A stretch of 64,000 bases of DNA from Peteryoungia ipomoeae (GTDB lineage: Bacteria > Pseudomonadota > Alphaproteobacteria > Rhizobiales > Rhizobiaceae), in the NCBI RefSeq assembly GCF_004912165.1, contig NZ_STGV01000004.1, positions 372,001 to 436,000 on the forward strand, read 5' to 3'. This document shows positions 45,357 to 54,557 of the stretch, in pieces. The position numbers and the translations under genes were made by a program. The notes under the pieces were generated by a model. It saw only the letters and a program-made list of their open reading frames with translations, had not been told where the DNA came from and searched no databases. Within the stretch, counting starts at the first letter, position 1. Every line of letters starts with the position of its first letter.

Positions 45357-46517
45357 TCAAAGGCCCAGTCGCTGTTCGGTGAGGCGGACCCAGTAGGAGA
45401 TGCCTGTTGCGATGATCTCGTCGTTGAAATCATAGGCCGGGTTGTGGAGGCCGGCGCTGTTGCCGTTGCCGATCATGATGTAGGCGCCGGGACAGGCCTG
45501 CAGCATGAAGGAGAAATCTTCACCCGCCATGCTCGGATCGACGTCGGTGTTGACGTTGTCGACGCCGACAACGTCGATTGCTGCGGCCGCCGCATGTTCC
45601 GTTTCCCGGGCGTGGTTCACCGTCACCGGGCAGGCCCGCTCATAGACATAATCTGCCTCTGCGCCATTGGCCGCGGCAAGGCCGCGGACGATCTCGCCGA
45701 TACGGCGTTCAGCGAGATCGCGAACCTCTTCGTCCAACGATCTTACCGTACCAGAAAGGCTCGCTTCATCGGGAATGATGTTGTGGGTGGTGCCGGCGTG
45801 AAAGCGGGTGACGGAGACCACGACAGACCGCACCGGGTTCGCATTGCGCGAAGCGATCTGTTGAAGATTTGTGATGATCTGGGCGCCGATGGCAATCGGG
45901 TCGACGGTGTTGTGCGGTTCGGCCGCATGGCCGCCGCGACCGCGAAGCGTGATGTGAAACTTGTCGGGGGCTGCCATGATGCCACCCTTGCGGATGGCAA
46001 AGCTGCCGGCCCGCATGCCCGGCATATTGTGCATGCCATAGACCTCTTCGATGCCGCAGCGTTCCATCAGGCCGTCGCGGATCATGGCCAGAGCGCCCTG
46101 TCCGCCTTCTTCTGCGGGCTGGAAGATCACGGCAACGTTGCCGCGGAAATGGCGGGTCTCGCTCAAGTGTTTGGCCGCGCCCAGCAGCATGGCCATGTGT
46201 CCGTCATGGCCGCAGGCATGCATCCTGCCCATCTGGGTCGAGACCCAGGGCTTGCCGGTCAATTCGTCGAGCGGCAGGGCATCCATGTCGGCGCGCAGGC
46301 CAATCGTCCTGCCTGGACCCTTGCCTTTGATGATGCCGACCACGCCGGTGCGACCAAGGCCGGTGATGATCTCGTCAACCCCGAATTCTTCCAGCCGCGC
46401 CTTGATGAAGGCAGCGGTCTCGTCGACCTCGTAGAGGATCTCCGGATGTGCATGCAGGTGGCGGCGCCATTCCGTTGCTTCTTCCTGGAGTTCGCTGGCG
46501 CGGTTCAGCACTGGCAT
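45357..46517 (-). CDS. M20 family amidohydrolase (hippurate/IAA-amino acid hydrolase type)
   Basis: The 386-aa metallohydrolase cleaves N-acyl or N-aminoacyl amide bonds. The dinuclear Zn/Mn ligand pattern of M20D is clear: MHACGHDGHMAMLLG, PAEEGGQGA, the dimerisation-domain GRGGHAAEPHNTVDPI and PSMAGEDFSFML. There is no signal peptide. The gene is divergent from the D,D-carboxypeptidase gene. The substrate cannot be told from the sequence. Confidence 0.93.
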   Translation of the reverse strand: MPVLNRASELQEEATEWRRHLHAHPEILYEVDETAAFIKARLEEFGVDEIITGLGRTGVVGIIKGKGPGRTIGLRADMDALPLDELTGKPWVSTQMGRMHACGHDGHMAMLLGAAKHLSETRHFRGNVAVIFQPAEEGGQGALAMIRDGLMERCGIEEVYGMHNMPGMRAGSFAIRKGGIMAAPDKFHITLRGRGGHAAEPHNTVDPIAIGAQIITNLQQIASRNANPVRSVVVSVTRFHAGTTHNIIPDEASLSGTVRSLDEEVRDLAERRIGEIVRGLAAANGAEADYVYERACPVTVNHARETEHAAAAAIDVVGVDNVNTDVDPSMAGEDFSFMLQACPGAYIMIGNGNSAGLHNPAYDFNDEIIATGISYWVRLTEQRLGL

Positions 46518-46672
46518 GGTCGAAATTCCCGATTTTTCATTTCAGATCACAGAATTGTCGTCGGCAAAATGATGCCGTTTCAATTGACGTAGTCGAACGG
46601 CTTTGCCATTGCTTCGTTCATAGGGCAATGCCGCTCCGATTGCGAGCCACCAGCCAGACAAAGGACAGAGCA

Positions 46673-47782
46673 GTGTTCACGAAGCCATTTCGTTTGAGTT
46701 CCGCCCGTTGCGGTGTTCGGACCATGACAGTCGTTGCATGCTTGGCGACAATAGCGATGCCGATCGCTGCATCCGCCAATCCCTCGCTTGTTGTCGATGT
46801 CGGCAGCGGTCGCGTGATTTCGCACGAGGATGCCTTCCGCAAGTGGTATCCCGCCTCGCTGACCAAGCTGATGACGGCTTACACGACCTTCCGGGCGATC
46901 CGCGCAGGCCAACTCTCCCTCGACAGCGTCGTGGTCATGAGCAAGCACGCGGCAGACCAGCCGGCGAGCAAGATGTATTTCAAGCCGGGGTCGCAGCTGA
47001 CGCTGGATAGCGCTCTCAAGCTTTTGATCGTCAAATCGGCCAATGACGTTGCGGTCGCCATCGGCGAAACCGTCAGCGGCAACGAGCCGGCCTTTGTCGA
47101 GCGCATGAATGCGGAAGCCGCACGGCTTGGCATGCGCTCCAGCCGCTTCGTCAATCCCAATGGATTGCCCGGCAAGGGGCAATATACCTCTGCCCGGGAC
47201 ATGGCCTTGCTGGCCGTGGCCATTCGGCGCGAGTTCCCGGAATATGCCAGCTACTTCTCGCTGGAAGGCGTCACAACCGGCAAGAAGGACTATCCCAACT
47301 TCAATCTCCTGGTCGGACGCTTTCCCGGCGCTGATGGCATGAAGACGGGATATATCTGTGCTTCGGGTTTCAACCAGGTCTCGTCCGCCACCCGCAACGG
47401 CCGCACCGTCGTCTCGGTGGTGCTGGGCGCCGACAGTCTTGGCGGTCGCGCGGATCAATCCGCCGAACTTTTGCAGGTCGGACTGACGACCTCCAAGGCG
47501 GGGCCTACGCTCGACAGCCTGCAGCCTTACGGTGAGGGCCGCGATCAGGTCACCGACATCAGCGCCGAGATCTGCAATCCCAAGGCGCGCCAGGTGCGCA
47601 GCGAAGGACGTGACGAGGCAGGCCGGATGAAGCTCAATTCGCCGTATATTCAAGAAATGGGGCATCCGCCGCGGATGGTCTATGCCGGCCTGATCCCCGG
47701 CACCGAGCCTCCAGAGCCGGTGAAGGTGGGCAAGGGCGAAATCGCCAATGTCCCGATCCCGCGCCCGCGTCCTACATTCTGA
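46673..47782 (+). CDS. D-alanyl-D-alanine carboxypeptidase (penicillin-binding protein 5/6 type, S11)
   Basis: The 369-aa periplasmic enzyme trims the terminal D-Ala of peptidoglycan stem peptides. A signal peptide is present (TVVACLATIAMPIAASA). The three active-site motifs are SLTK (Ser62, Lys65), SAN (122-124) and KTG (224-226). The GTG at 46673 follows AAGGA with good spacing; an ATG at 46628 is an alternative and the frame is open still further. The C-terminal part after about residue 270 has no clear membrane anchor. The COG0523 GTPase gene follows by 8 bp. Confidence 0.92.
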   Translation: MFTKPFRLSSARCGVRTMTVVACLATIAMPIAASANPSLVVDVGSGRVISHEDAFRKWYPASLTKLMTAYTTFRAIRAGQLSLDSVVVMSKHAADQPASKMYFKPGSQLTLDSALKLLIVKSANDVAVAIGETVSGNEPAFVERMNAEAARLGMRSSRFVNPNGLPGKGQYTSARDMALLAVAIRREFPEYASYFSLEGVTTGKKDYPNFNLLVGRFPGADGMKTGYICASGFNQVSSATRNGRTVVSVVLGADSLGGRADQSAELLQVGLTTSKAGPTLDSLQPYGEGRDQVTDISAEICNPKARQVRSEGRDEAGRMKLNSPYIQEMGHPPRMVYAGLIPGTEPPEPVKVGKGEIANVPIPRPRPTF

Positions 47783-47790
47783 GTTCTGAC

Positions 47791-48930
47791 ATGGCATCTT
47801 CGCGCATCCCGGTCTCGATCCTCACCGGCTTTCTCGGGGCAGGCAAATCCACCCTGCTGAACCGTCTGCTGAAAGACCCGGCCATGCGGGATGCGGCTGT
47901 CATCATCAATGAATTCGGCGAAGTCGGTATCGACCATCTGCTCGTCGAAACCTCCAATGATGCCGTGCTTGAACTCGCCGATGGATGCCTGTGCTGCACG
48001 GTGCGCGGTGAGTTGGTGGATACGCTTGCCGAACTGGTCGATGGCATGCAAACGGGTCGCATCAAGCCTTTGTCGCGCGTCGTCATCGAAACCACGGGTC
48101 TTGCCGATCCGGCCCCGGTCATGCAGTCGGTCATGGGGCATCCGGCGATCGCCCAGCATTTCGAACTGGAGGGTGTGATAACACTGGTCGATGTCGTCCA
48201 TGGTCTTGCCACCATCGATGCGCATCCGGAGGCCTATCGGCAGGTCGCTGTCGCCGACCGGCTCGTGCTGACGAAAAAGACGCTGGCCAAGGACGATGCC
48301 ATCGCGCTGCTTGTCGAGCGGCTGCGGGCCATCAACCCACATGCTGCTGTCACCGATGGTGATGCACCGGAAGCGGGGAATGCGGGTCTCCTGGTCAACG
48401 GGCTTTACGACCCCTCCACCAAAATCGCCGATGTGGATCGCTGGCTGCATGCCGACGCGCATCAGGACCACGACCATCACGACCATGGCCATGATGGGCA
48501 TCATGGGCATGGGCACCACCACCACCATCATCATCACGATGTAAACCGGCATGGTGCCTCGATCCGGTCGTTCTCGATCGTGCATGATACGCCCATCGAA
48601 CCGTCAGCCATTGCCATGTTCGTGGATCTCCTCCGCTCGACCCATGGCGAAAAGCTGCTGCGGATGAAGGCGGTCATTGCAACCACTGACGCCCCGGATC
48701 GGCCGCTTGTCCTGCATGGTGTGCAGTCGATCTTTCATCCGCCAATGCGATTGCCGTCCTGGCCGGAGGGGTCTGATCGCAAGACCCGTCTGGTGCTGAT
48801 CACGCAGGGCCTCGATGAAGCCTATGTGCGCGAGCTCTTCGATGCCTTTTCCGGCAAGGTGATGATCGATCGTGCGGATCGGCAGGCGATGACGGAAAAC
48901 CCGCTCGCTGTTCCAGGCTTCAGGTTCTGA
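47791..48930 (+). CDS. CobW/COG0523 family GTPase with a His-rich metal-binding loop
   Basis: The 379-aa G3E P-loop GTPase has Walker A GFLGAGKST at 13-21, the metal motif CLCC (Cys66, 68, 69) and TTGLADPAPV near 101-110. A His-rich loop spans residues 220-254 with 19 histidines, eight of them in a row. The C-terminal CobW domain has VLHGVQSIFHPP. Such proteins are metallochaperones, many linked to zinc. It is 8 bp after the D,D-carboxypeptidase gene. Zn as the metal is inferred from the histidines; cobalt cannot be excluded. Confidence 0.92.
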   Translation: MASSRIPVSILTGFLGAGKSTLLNRLLKDPAMRDAAVIINEFGEVGIDHLLVETSNDAVLELADGCLCCTVRGELVDTLAELVDGMQTGRIKPLSRVVIETTGLADPAPVMQSVMGHPAIAQHFELEGVITLVDVVHGLATIDAHPEAYRQVAVADRLVLTKKTLAKDDAIALLVERLRAINPHAAVTDGDAPEAGNAGLLVNGLYDPSTKIADVDRWLHADAHQDHDHHDHGHDGHHGHGHHHHHHHHDVNRHGASIRSFSIVHDTPIEPSAIAMFVDLLRSTHGEKLLRMKAVIATTDAPDRPLVLHGVQSIFHPPMRLPSWPEGSDRKTRLVLITQGLDEAYVRELFDAFSGKVMIDRADRQAMTENPLAVPGFRF

Positions 48931-48935
48931 GACAC

Positions 48936-49178
48936 TCAGACAGGGCTATTGCCCTTGCGGATCAGGAAGCGATGGCCACTGTCCTCGGCTTCCTGTGCGA
49001 TGAGGTCATGACCGTCTTCGCGGCAGAAATGCGGAATATCGATCACCGCCAGCGGATCGCTTGTCGTCACGGAGAGAAGGGCTCCCGGGCCCAATTCGGC
49101 GAGCTTCCGGCGTGTCTTGAGCACGGGCAGGGGGCACTTCAACCCCTTGAGGTCATAGTGCTCCGGCGCACCGCTCAT
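48936..49178 (-). CDS. TusA-like sulfurtransferase family protein
   Basis: The 80-aa protein has the TusA fold pattern DLKGLKCPLPVLKTRRKLAE with the active Cys15 in the CPxP motif. TusA-type proteins carry persulfide sulfur for tRNA thiolation, Moco synthesis or other uses. The start was put at 49178 because its ATGA overlaps the stop of the L,D-transpeptidase gene by 4 bp and the family begins there. It is convergent with the COG0523 gene, 5 bp away. Confidence 0.9.
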   Translation of the reverse strand: MSGAPEHYDLKGLKCPLPVLKTRRKLAELGPGALLSVTTSDPLAVIDIPHFCREDGHDLIAQEAEDSGHRFLIRKGNSPV

Positions 49179-50401
49179 TGGGCCGACCAGAGCCTCCACA
49201 GGGATCTCTTCGGTGCGGGTTCCGCTGTCGCTTCCGCCACAGGGGGAGCCAGAGGATTGGGCTGCGGGATCGGGATACCGGCTGCAACCTGGCCGGCACT
49301 TGCCGCTTGCGGCTGGGCCGAGGCTGACCCGCTTTCGGCTTCTGCCATCTGGTTGATGGCGGCCGCTCCATTGGCCGGGGCCTGGGTCTGGCCAGCCGCC
49401 TCATCTTCCTTCAGGAAGCGTCCGGCCTTCAGCGCAGAGCCGGTCGGTGCGAAGGCCAGATCATGCGCGCGGGACTTGCGCAGGTTGGCAACCAGCGCCT
49501 TGCGCTCGGCTTCCGTCGGATCCTGCCAGATCTTGCCGTCGAACTTCTTCAGCGCTTTCGCGTAGGCCTCGTCATAGGCCTTGTTGTAGCCGGCCAGTGC
49601 CGTTTCAAGCGCCGGCGGGGTTGTCGTCGCCGGGCAGGTGGCCTGCGGATTGAAGCTGCTTCCCTCGGCTGCGATCTGGTTGAACACGTAGTTCTTGCCG
49701 CAGACATTCACGTCCGGTGGCCGTTTGGTCACTTCGAAGTGGTCGTAGCCGACCTTGAGCGTCTTCCAGAATTCATAATTCGGGTTGTGGCGATGGCGGG
49801 CCATGTTCTCCGCCGTCATTCGGAACGGGAAGGCCTGCAGCTGGATCGCCTGCTGGCCGCCCTTGAAGGCGTCGCGCGCAAAGGCGTAGATCTCCATGAT
49901 CTGCTGGTCGGTCATCGAGTAGCAGCCCGATGACGAGCAAGCGCCGTGGATCATCAGATGCGAGCCATTGCGGCCGTTCGCGCGGTCGAACTGGTTCGGA
50001 AAGCCGGTATTGATCGCCAGGAAATACTGCGAATTCGGGTTGAGGTGATAGGGCGTCAGCGGATAGAAGCCTTCCGGCGCCTGCCTGTCGCCTTCCTTCA
50101 CCTTCGGACCGAGGCGGCCCGACCAGGCGCAGATATCGTATTCCACCACCTTGTCGAAGCGATTGTTGGTCTTGGCCTTCCAGACCTCAAGCTTGCCCTC
50201 TTCCTTGAAGATCCTGAGCATGATCGGCGCATTGCGCTCCATGCCTTTCTTGCTGATCTCGGCCAGAAGCCGCGACGGCAGCGGCTGCTCCACCTTGTTC
50301 GACACGCGCGGGGTGTCATACGCCGCGCTTTCCAGCGTGTCGTTGCAGCCGGCAAGGGCTGCGGCGAAAATCAGAAGCAAAGCTGTCGATGTTACGCGCA
50401 T
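49175..50401 (-). CDS. L,D-transpeptidase (YkuD family) lipoprotein
   Basis: The 408-aa envelope protein has a lipoprotein signal peptide with lipobox LAGC (Cys19). The YkuD active site is HGACSSSGCYSM with His152 and the nucleophile Cys160. It should form 3-3 crosslinks in peptidoglycan or attach proteins to it. After about residue 330 the tail is rich in Ala, Pro and Gln and probably disordered. The start at 50401 removes 17 residues in front of the signal peptide. The TusA-like gene is coupled downstream. Confidence 0.92.
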   Translation of the reverse strand: MRVTSTALLLIFAAALAGCNDTLESAAYDTPRVSNKVEQPLPSRLLAEISKKGMERNAPIMLRIFKEEGKLEVWKAKTNNRFDKVVEYDICAWSGRLGPKVKEGDRQAPEGFYPLTPYHLNPNSQYFLAINTGFPNQFDRANGRNGSHLMIHGACSSSGCYSMTDQQIMEIYAFARDAFKGGQQAIQLQAFPFRMTAENMARHRHNPNYEFWKTLKVGYDHFEVTKRPPDVNVCGKNYVFNQIAAEGSSFNPQATCPATTTPPALETALAGYNKAYDEAYAKALKKFDGKIWQDPTEAERKALVANLRKSRAHDLAFAPTGSALKAGRFLKEDEAAGQTQAPANGAAAINQMAEAESGSASAQPQAASAGQVAAGIPIPQPNPLAPPVAEATAEPAPKRSLWRLWSAQ

Positions 50402-50572
50402 GCGAAAACGCTCTTTCCAGTCACTTGAACAGGGCGGCTCGAAATGGGCCACTCCTCTGCCAGTCTAGGGCTGCTTTCTTCACAAATTATAAACCAACGG
50501 GCCTGCAACAGGCTCCAACTGCCTTATGCCGTCATTTCGGCAAAAGATAAAGTGACGGTCCGTCGCCAGAGG

Positions 50573-51526
50573 TCACAGGTCCCGACCGATGGCAAGGAAT
50601 TTTTCGCGACGGTCGCTGCGCAGCTTGTCGCCGGGAAGTGGCATCAGTTCCGCCAGCGCTGCCCCGATCACCCGACCGGTCTCATCGATCACCTTCTGCG
50701 GTGCACGATGGGCGCCGCCAACGGGCTCGGGGATGATGGCATCGATGATGCCGAGACCCTTCAGATCCTCGGAGGTGATCTTCATGTTGGTCGCCGCTTC
50801 CTTGGCGCGGGTCGAATCCCGCCACAGGATCGAGGCAGCACCTTCCGGCGAGATAACCGAATAGATCGCATGTTCCAGCATGTAGACGCGGTTGCCGGTG
50901 GCAATCGCAATCGCGCCGCCCGAGCCACCTTCGCCGATGACGACGGAGATCATCGGCACCTTGAGCGACAGGCACATTTCGGTGGAGCGGGCAATCGCTT
51001 CCGCCTGTCCACGCTCCTCGGCACCCACGCCCGGATAGGCGCCGGCGGTGTCGATCAGCGAGATCACCGGCAGGCCGAAACGGTCGGCCATTTCCATGAC
51101 GCGGATCGCCTTGCGATAGCCTTCAGGCCGCGGGCTGCCGAAATTGTGCTTGATGCGCGACTTGGTGTCATTGCCCTTTTCCTGGCCGATCACAGCGACG
51201 GGGATGCCGTTAAAACGGGCGAGGCCGGATTGGATGGCGGCGTCTTCCGCAAACTTGCGGTCGCCGGCAAGCGGCGTGAAGTCGGTGAACAGGCTTGCGG
51301 CGTAGTCGACGAAGTGCGGGCGCTGCGGGTGGCGCGCGACCTGCGTCTTCTGCCAGGCGTTGAGCTTGGAATAGATGTCGGCCATGGCGGCATCGACGCG
51401 GCTTTCCAGCTGCGCGATCTCTTCCGAGGTGTCGATGCTCTGATCCTCTTCGGCCAGCTTCTTCAGTTCCCGGATCTTGGCTTCCAGGTCAGAAATTGGC
51501 TTTTCGAAGTCGAGATAGTTTTGCAT
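50573..51526 (-). CDS. accA: Acetyl-CoA carboxylase carboxyltransferase subunit alpha
   Basis: The 317-aa subunit with AccD moves the carboxyl group from biotin to acetyl-CoA, the first step of fatty acid synthesis. Typical parts are the N-terminal LDFEKPISDLEAKIRELKKL, RHPQRPHFVDYA, GDRKFAEDAAIQSGLARFNG and the SEGGSGGA-like loop IGEGGSGGAIAI. Length is normal. The gene lies 62 bp downstream of xerD, the usual rhizobial order. Confidence 0.97.
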   Translation of the reverse strand: MQNYLDFEKPISDLEAKIRELKKLAEEDQSIDTSEEIAQLESRVDAAMADIYSKLNAWQKTQVARHPQRPHFVDYAASLFTDFTPLAGDRKFAEDAAIQSGLARFNGIPVAVIGQEKGNDTKSRIKHNFGSPRPEGYRKAIRVMEMADRFGLPVISLIDTAGAYPGVGAEERGQAEAIARSTEMCLSLKVPMISVVIGEGGSGGAIAIATGNRVYMLEHAIYSVISPEGAASILWRDSTRAKEAATNMKITSEDLKGLGIIDAIIPEPVGGAHRAPQKVIDETGRVIGAALAELMPLPGDKLRSDRREKFLAIGRDL

Positions 51527-51588
51527 GAACTCAGTTCCGATCGGTTGATCCCAGGCTTTTCCGGCTGCTGGAACCGGCTTTGCCGGTC

Positions 51589-52530
51589 CTAATCAAGGTT
51601 TTTGGCCTGTTTTGCAAGAGGGTGATGCGTTTGGACCAGCTGCTGCAGCCGCTCGTCCAGGACATGCGTGTAGATTTGCGTGGTGGAAATGTCGCTGTGG
51701 CCGAGCAGTTCCTGCACGGCGCGCAGGTCGGCACCATTGCCGAGCAGATGCGTGGCAAAGGCGTGGCGGATGACATGCGGAGAAATGGCCGGGGCGGAGA
51801 TCCCGGCGCGCACCGCCAGATCTTTCAGCTCCCGGGCAAAGACCTGACGCGCCAGGTGCCCTTCCTTGCTGCGGGCGGGAAAGAGATGCGGATTCTCGGC
51901 ATTGGCCGGATCTTCGCCGCGTACAGCTCCCCAGCGTGCCAGGGCTTCGATCGCCGTGCGCGACAGCGGCACCAGCCGTTCCTTGTTGCCCTTGCCGCGG
52001 ATCACCAGAAAGCGGCCTTCCTGGTTGAGGATCTTGACGGGGAGAGCCACCAGTTCGCTCACCCGCATGCCGGTCGCATAGAGAAGTTCGACGAGTGCCA
52101 GCCGGCGAATGCGCTGGTCGCGGTCTGGGCCGTCTGCCTCGGCTTCCTGCTCCGCGAGCGTCAGGAGCCGGTCGACATCTTCGGTCGTCAGCACCTTTGG
52201 CAGGGACTTTGCCTTCTTCGGCGCGTCCAGGATGGCGGTCGGGTCGTCGGTGCGAAGCCCCTCGGCGTAGAGAAACTTGTAGAACTGCCGCATGGCAGAC
52301 AGCCGCCGCGCCTGCGATGTGGCCATGAAGCCGCGTCGCGCCAGATCCTTCAGATAGGCTGTGAGATCGGTTTGGCCCGCCTCGGTCAGGCGAATGCCAC
52401 GTCCGGACAGGAAGTCATAGAGATCGTCCAGATCGCGCTCATAGGAGGAAAGCGTATTGGCTGCGGCACCGCGCTCGGCGCTGAGCATTTCCAGAAAGGC
52501 TTCCACTCGGGCGCGGCTCAGATCCGACAC
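51589..52530 (-). CDS. xerD: Site-specific tyrosine recombinase XerD
   Basis: The 313-aa recombinase resolves chromosome dimers at dif together with XerC. The SAM-like N-terminal domain spans about 5-90. Catalytic residues are Arg156 (TGMRVSEL), Lys181 ([11 protein letters not shown]), His252 and Arg255 ([10 protein letters not shown]), His278 (LGHSD) and the nucleophile Tyr287 (YTHV). The GTG at 52530 gives the typical XerD start MSDLSRA; an ATG 42 codons upstream would overlap the small gene 52547-52696. Housekeeping location next to aroK argues against a mobile-element integrase. Confidence 0.94.
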   Translation of the reverse strand: MSDLSRARVEAFLEMLSAERGAAANTLSSYERDLDDLYDFLSGRGIRLTEAGQTDLTAYLKDLARRGFMATSQARRLSAMRQFYKFLYAEGLRTDDPTAILDAPKKAKSLPKVLTTEDVDRLLTLAEQEAEADGPDRDQRIRRLALVELLYATGMRVSELVALPVKILNQEGRFLVIRGKGNKERLVPLSRTAIEALARWGAVRGEDPANAENPHLFPARSKEGHLARQVFARELKDLAVRAGISAPAISPHVIRHAFATHLLGNGADLRAVQELLGHSDISTTQIYTHVLDERLQQLVQTHHPLAKQAKNLD

Positions 52531-52546
52531 GGTTTGGCTGGCTCCC

Positions 52547-52696
52547 TCATTCCACCGGGTTGATGCGTTCAGAGGGAATGCGAATGGTGACGTCGCGTTC
52601 CCTTGGCTCAACAAAGGTGGCGACCGACCAGAGGGCGGCGTAGGCAATGCCGACAAGGGTCGCGCAGATGAACAGGAAGCGAAACAGGGTAGGCAT
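52547..52696 (-). CDS. Small single-span membrane protein, 49 aa
   Basis: The ATG follows CAAGGA. The protein has one membrane segment ([20 protein letters not shown]) and a charged tail ([20 protein letters not shown]). It lies 16 bp upstream of xerD and is divergent from aroK. A small frame at this place is known to me from related rhizobial genomes, but no function is known. Confidence 0.7.
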   Translation of the reverse strand: MPTLFRFLFICATLVGIAYAALWSVATFVEPRERDVTIRIPSERINPVE

Positions 52697-52842
52697 GGCG
52701 ATCCTTGCGTCTCGGGCTTCCCCTAGATGGGAACCCGCCATATCGGTATTCAATAGGTTGCTCCACCCTTTGGTGGGCCCCAATGGCTTGACGGTCGCCG
52801 CCTATTTGTCAATACCGTGAAGAAACAGTTTCGAACAGGCCA

Positions 52843-53433
52843 ATGACGGATACGATCCTCAATCTTGAACCCAGTCTGGGGGAGCGCGCCCGGTCAGCCC
52901 TTGGCCGCCGGAACCTGGTGCTTGTGGGGTTGATGGGGGCGGGCAAGTCCGCCATCGGTCGGCTCGTCGCCCAGCACCTGGGTCTTCCCTTCATCGACAC
53001 CGATACCGAGATCGAGCGTGTTTCGCGCATGTCGATAGCAGAGCTTTTTGCAGCTTATGGCGAAGAGGAGTTCCGTGCGCTGGAAACTCGCGTCATCAAG
53101 CGTCTGCTGCGCTCTGGACCCCGCGTCATTTCCACCGGCGGCGGCGCTTTCATCAATGACCGGACCCGCGCCCAGATCCAGCGCGGCGGTGTGTCAGTCT
53201 GGCTCAAGGCCGATCTGGACGTGCTCTGGGAGCGGGTCAACAAGCGTGATCATCGCCCGCTTCTCAAAACCGAAAACCCCAAGCAGACCTTGAAGGACCT
53301 CATGGATCGGCGCTATCCGATCTATGAGGAGGCCGATATCACCGTGCTGTCGCGCGATGTCCGCAAGGATGTCATAACGGGCGAAGTGCTGTCGGCCATC
53401 CTGGAGCATTGCGGCAAGGACAAGAGCGCATGA
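52843..53433 (+). CDS. aroK: Shikimate kinase
   Basis: The 196-aa kinase phosphorylates shikimate with ATP in the aromatic amino acid pathway. Walker A is GLMGAGKSAIGR near residues 29-40; DTDTEIE, the shikimate-binding FRALETRVI and STGGGAF and the lid RDHRPLL are all seen. The N-terminal 24 residues are an extension common in rhizobia. It overlaps aroB by 4 bp (ATGA). Confidence 0.95.
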   Translation: MTDTILNLEPSLGERARSALGRRNLVLVGLMGAGKSAIGRLVAQHLGLPFIDTDTEIERVSRMSIAELFAAYGEEEFRALETRVIKRLLRSGPRVISTGGGAFINDRTRAQIQRGGVSVWLKADLDVLWERVNKRDHRPLLKTENPKQTLKDLMDRRYPIYEEADITVLSRDVRKDVITGEVLSAILEHCGKDKSA

Positions 53434-54557
53434 GCATGAACGAGACGAGCGAGCGGCTGGTGCATGTGGCACTCGGCGAGAGAGCCTATGACATTCTAAT
53501 CGGACCGGGCCTTCTCGGTCGCGCGGGCGGTGAGATCTCGACCCGCATCAAGGGACGCCGCGCTGCGATCGTCACGGATGAAAACGTCGCGCCGCTCTAT
53601 CTCGATGCATTGATGGATACGCTGCAGACCGACGGTATCGAAGCCGTCTCCGTCACGCTGCCGGCCGGCGAGAAAACCAAAAGCTTCGATTATCTCACCA
53701 AGGTCTGCGATGTGCTTCTCGAAGCCCGTATCGAGCGCAACGATACCGTGATTGCGCTGGGTGGCGGCGTCATCGGCGATCTCACCGGCTTTGCCGCCGG
53801 CATCGTCCGGCGCGGCGTGCGTTTCGTCCAGATCCCCACGTCACTCCTGTCTCAGGTCGATAGTTCTGTCGGCGGCAAGACCGGCATCAATGCCCGCCAG
53901 GGCAAGAACCTTGTCGGCATTTTCAACCAGCCGGACCTGGTGCTCGCCGATACCAGTGTGCTCGATACGCTTTCGGAGCGCGAGTTCCGCGCCGGTTACG
54001 CGGAAGTTGCGAAGTACGGACTGATCGACAAGCCTGATTTCTTCGTGTGGCTGGAGAAAAACTGGCGCGAGGTTTTTGCCGGTGGCGCTGCCCGTATCGA
54101 AGCGATTGCCGTCTCCTGCGAGGCCAAGGCCGAGGTGGTGATTGCCGACGAGCGTGAAAACGGCAGGCGGGCCCTGCTCAATCTCGGCCACACCTTCGGC
54201 CACGCGCTGGAAGCGGCCACGCAGTATGACAGTAGCCGTCTGGTGCATGGCGAAGGGGTCGCGATCGGAATGGCCATGGCGCATCGCTTCTCCGCCCGCA
54301 TGAACCTTGCAAGCCCCGATCTGGCCGCGCGTGTCGAAGCGCATCTTTCCGAAGTCGGTCTTCCGACCCATATGCGTCAGATACCGGGTGAGGTTCCCTC
54401 GACGGATGTGCTGATGGATGCGATTGCCCAGGACAAGAAGGTCAAGGGCGGCAAGCTCACCTTCATTTTGACCCGTGGGCTCGGCCAGTCCTTCGTCGCC
54501 GATGATGTGCCGGCCTCCGAGGTCTATCGTTTCATTGAGGAAACCCGCACAGCATGA
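53430..54557 (+). CDS. aroB: 3-dehydroquinate synthase
   Basis: The 375-aa NAD- and metal-dependent enzyme turns DAHP into 3-dehydroquinate. Diagnostic segments are PAGEKTKSFDYL, ALGGGVIGDLTGFAAGIVRR, QVDSSVGGKTGIN and the metal ligands in LNLGHTFGHALE. The ATG at 53430 overlaps the aroK stop; AAGGA in the end of aroK is its ribosome binding site. It overlaps the next gene by 4 bp, so aroK-aroB-corC form one operon. Confidence 0.96.
   Translation: MSMNETSERLVHVALGERAYDILIGPGLLGRAGGEISTRIKGRRAAIVTDENVAPLYLDALMDTLQTDGIEAVSVTLPAGEKTKSFDYLTKVCDVLLEARIERNDTVIALGGGVIGDLTGFAAGIVRRGVRFVQIPTSLLSQVDSSVGGKTGINARQGKNLVGIFNQPDLVLADTSVLDTLSEREFRAGYAEVAKYGLIDKPDFFVWLEKNWREVFAGGAARIEAIAVSCEAKAEVVIADERENGRRALLNLGHTFGHALEAATQYDSSRLVHGEGVAIGMAMAHRFSARMNLASPDLAARVEAHLSEVGLPTHMRQIPGEVPSTDVLMDAIAQDKKVKGGKLTFILTRGLGQSFVADDVPASEVYRFIEETRTA

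Noticed and set aside
46596..46620. EcfG-like site upstream of the M20 amidohydrolase gene
   Set aside because: It reads TGAAC-N16-CGTT on the minus strand; the first conserved G of the -35 box is missing and no stress context supports it.
48462..48540. Short tandem DNA repeat of CAT/CAC and GGG
   Set aside because: It is simply the coding sequence of the His-rich loop of the COG0523 GTPase.
51567..51589. Hairpin ACCGGC-TTT-GCCGGT after xerD
   Set aside because: Short stem without a T run on the minus strand; not enough to call a terminator.
51589..52530. Tyrosine recombinase as a sign of a mobile element
   Set aside because: Sequence and place (next to aroK and accA) fit housekeeping XerD; no att repeats or cargo genes are seen.
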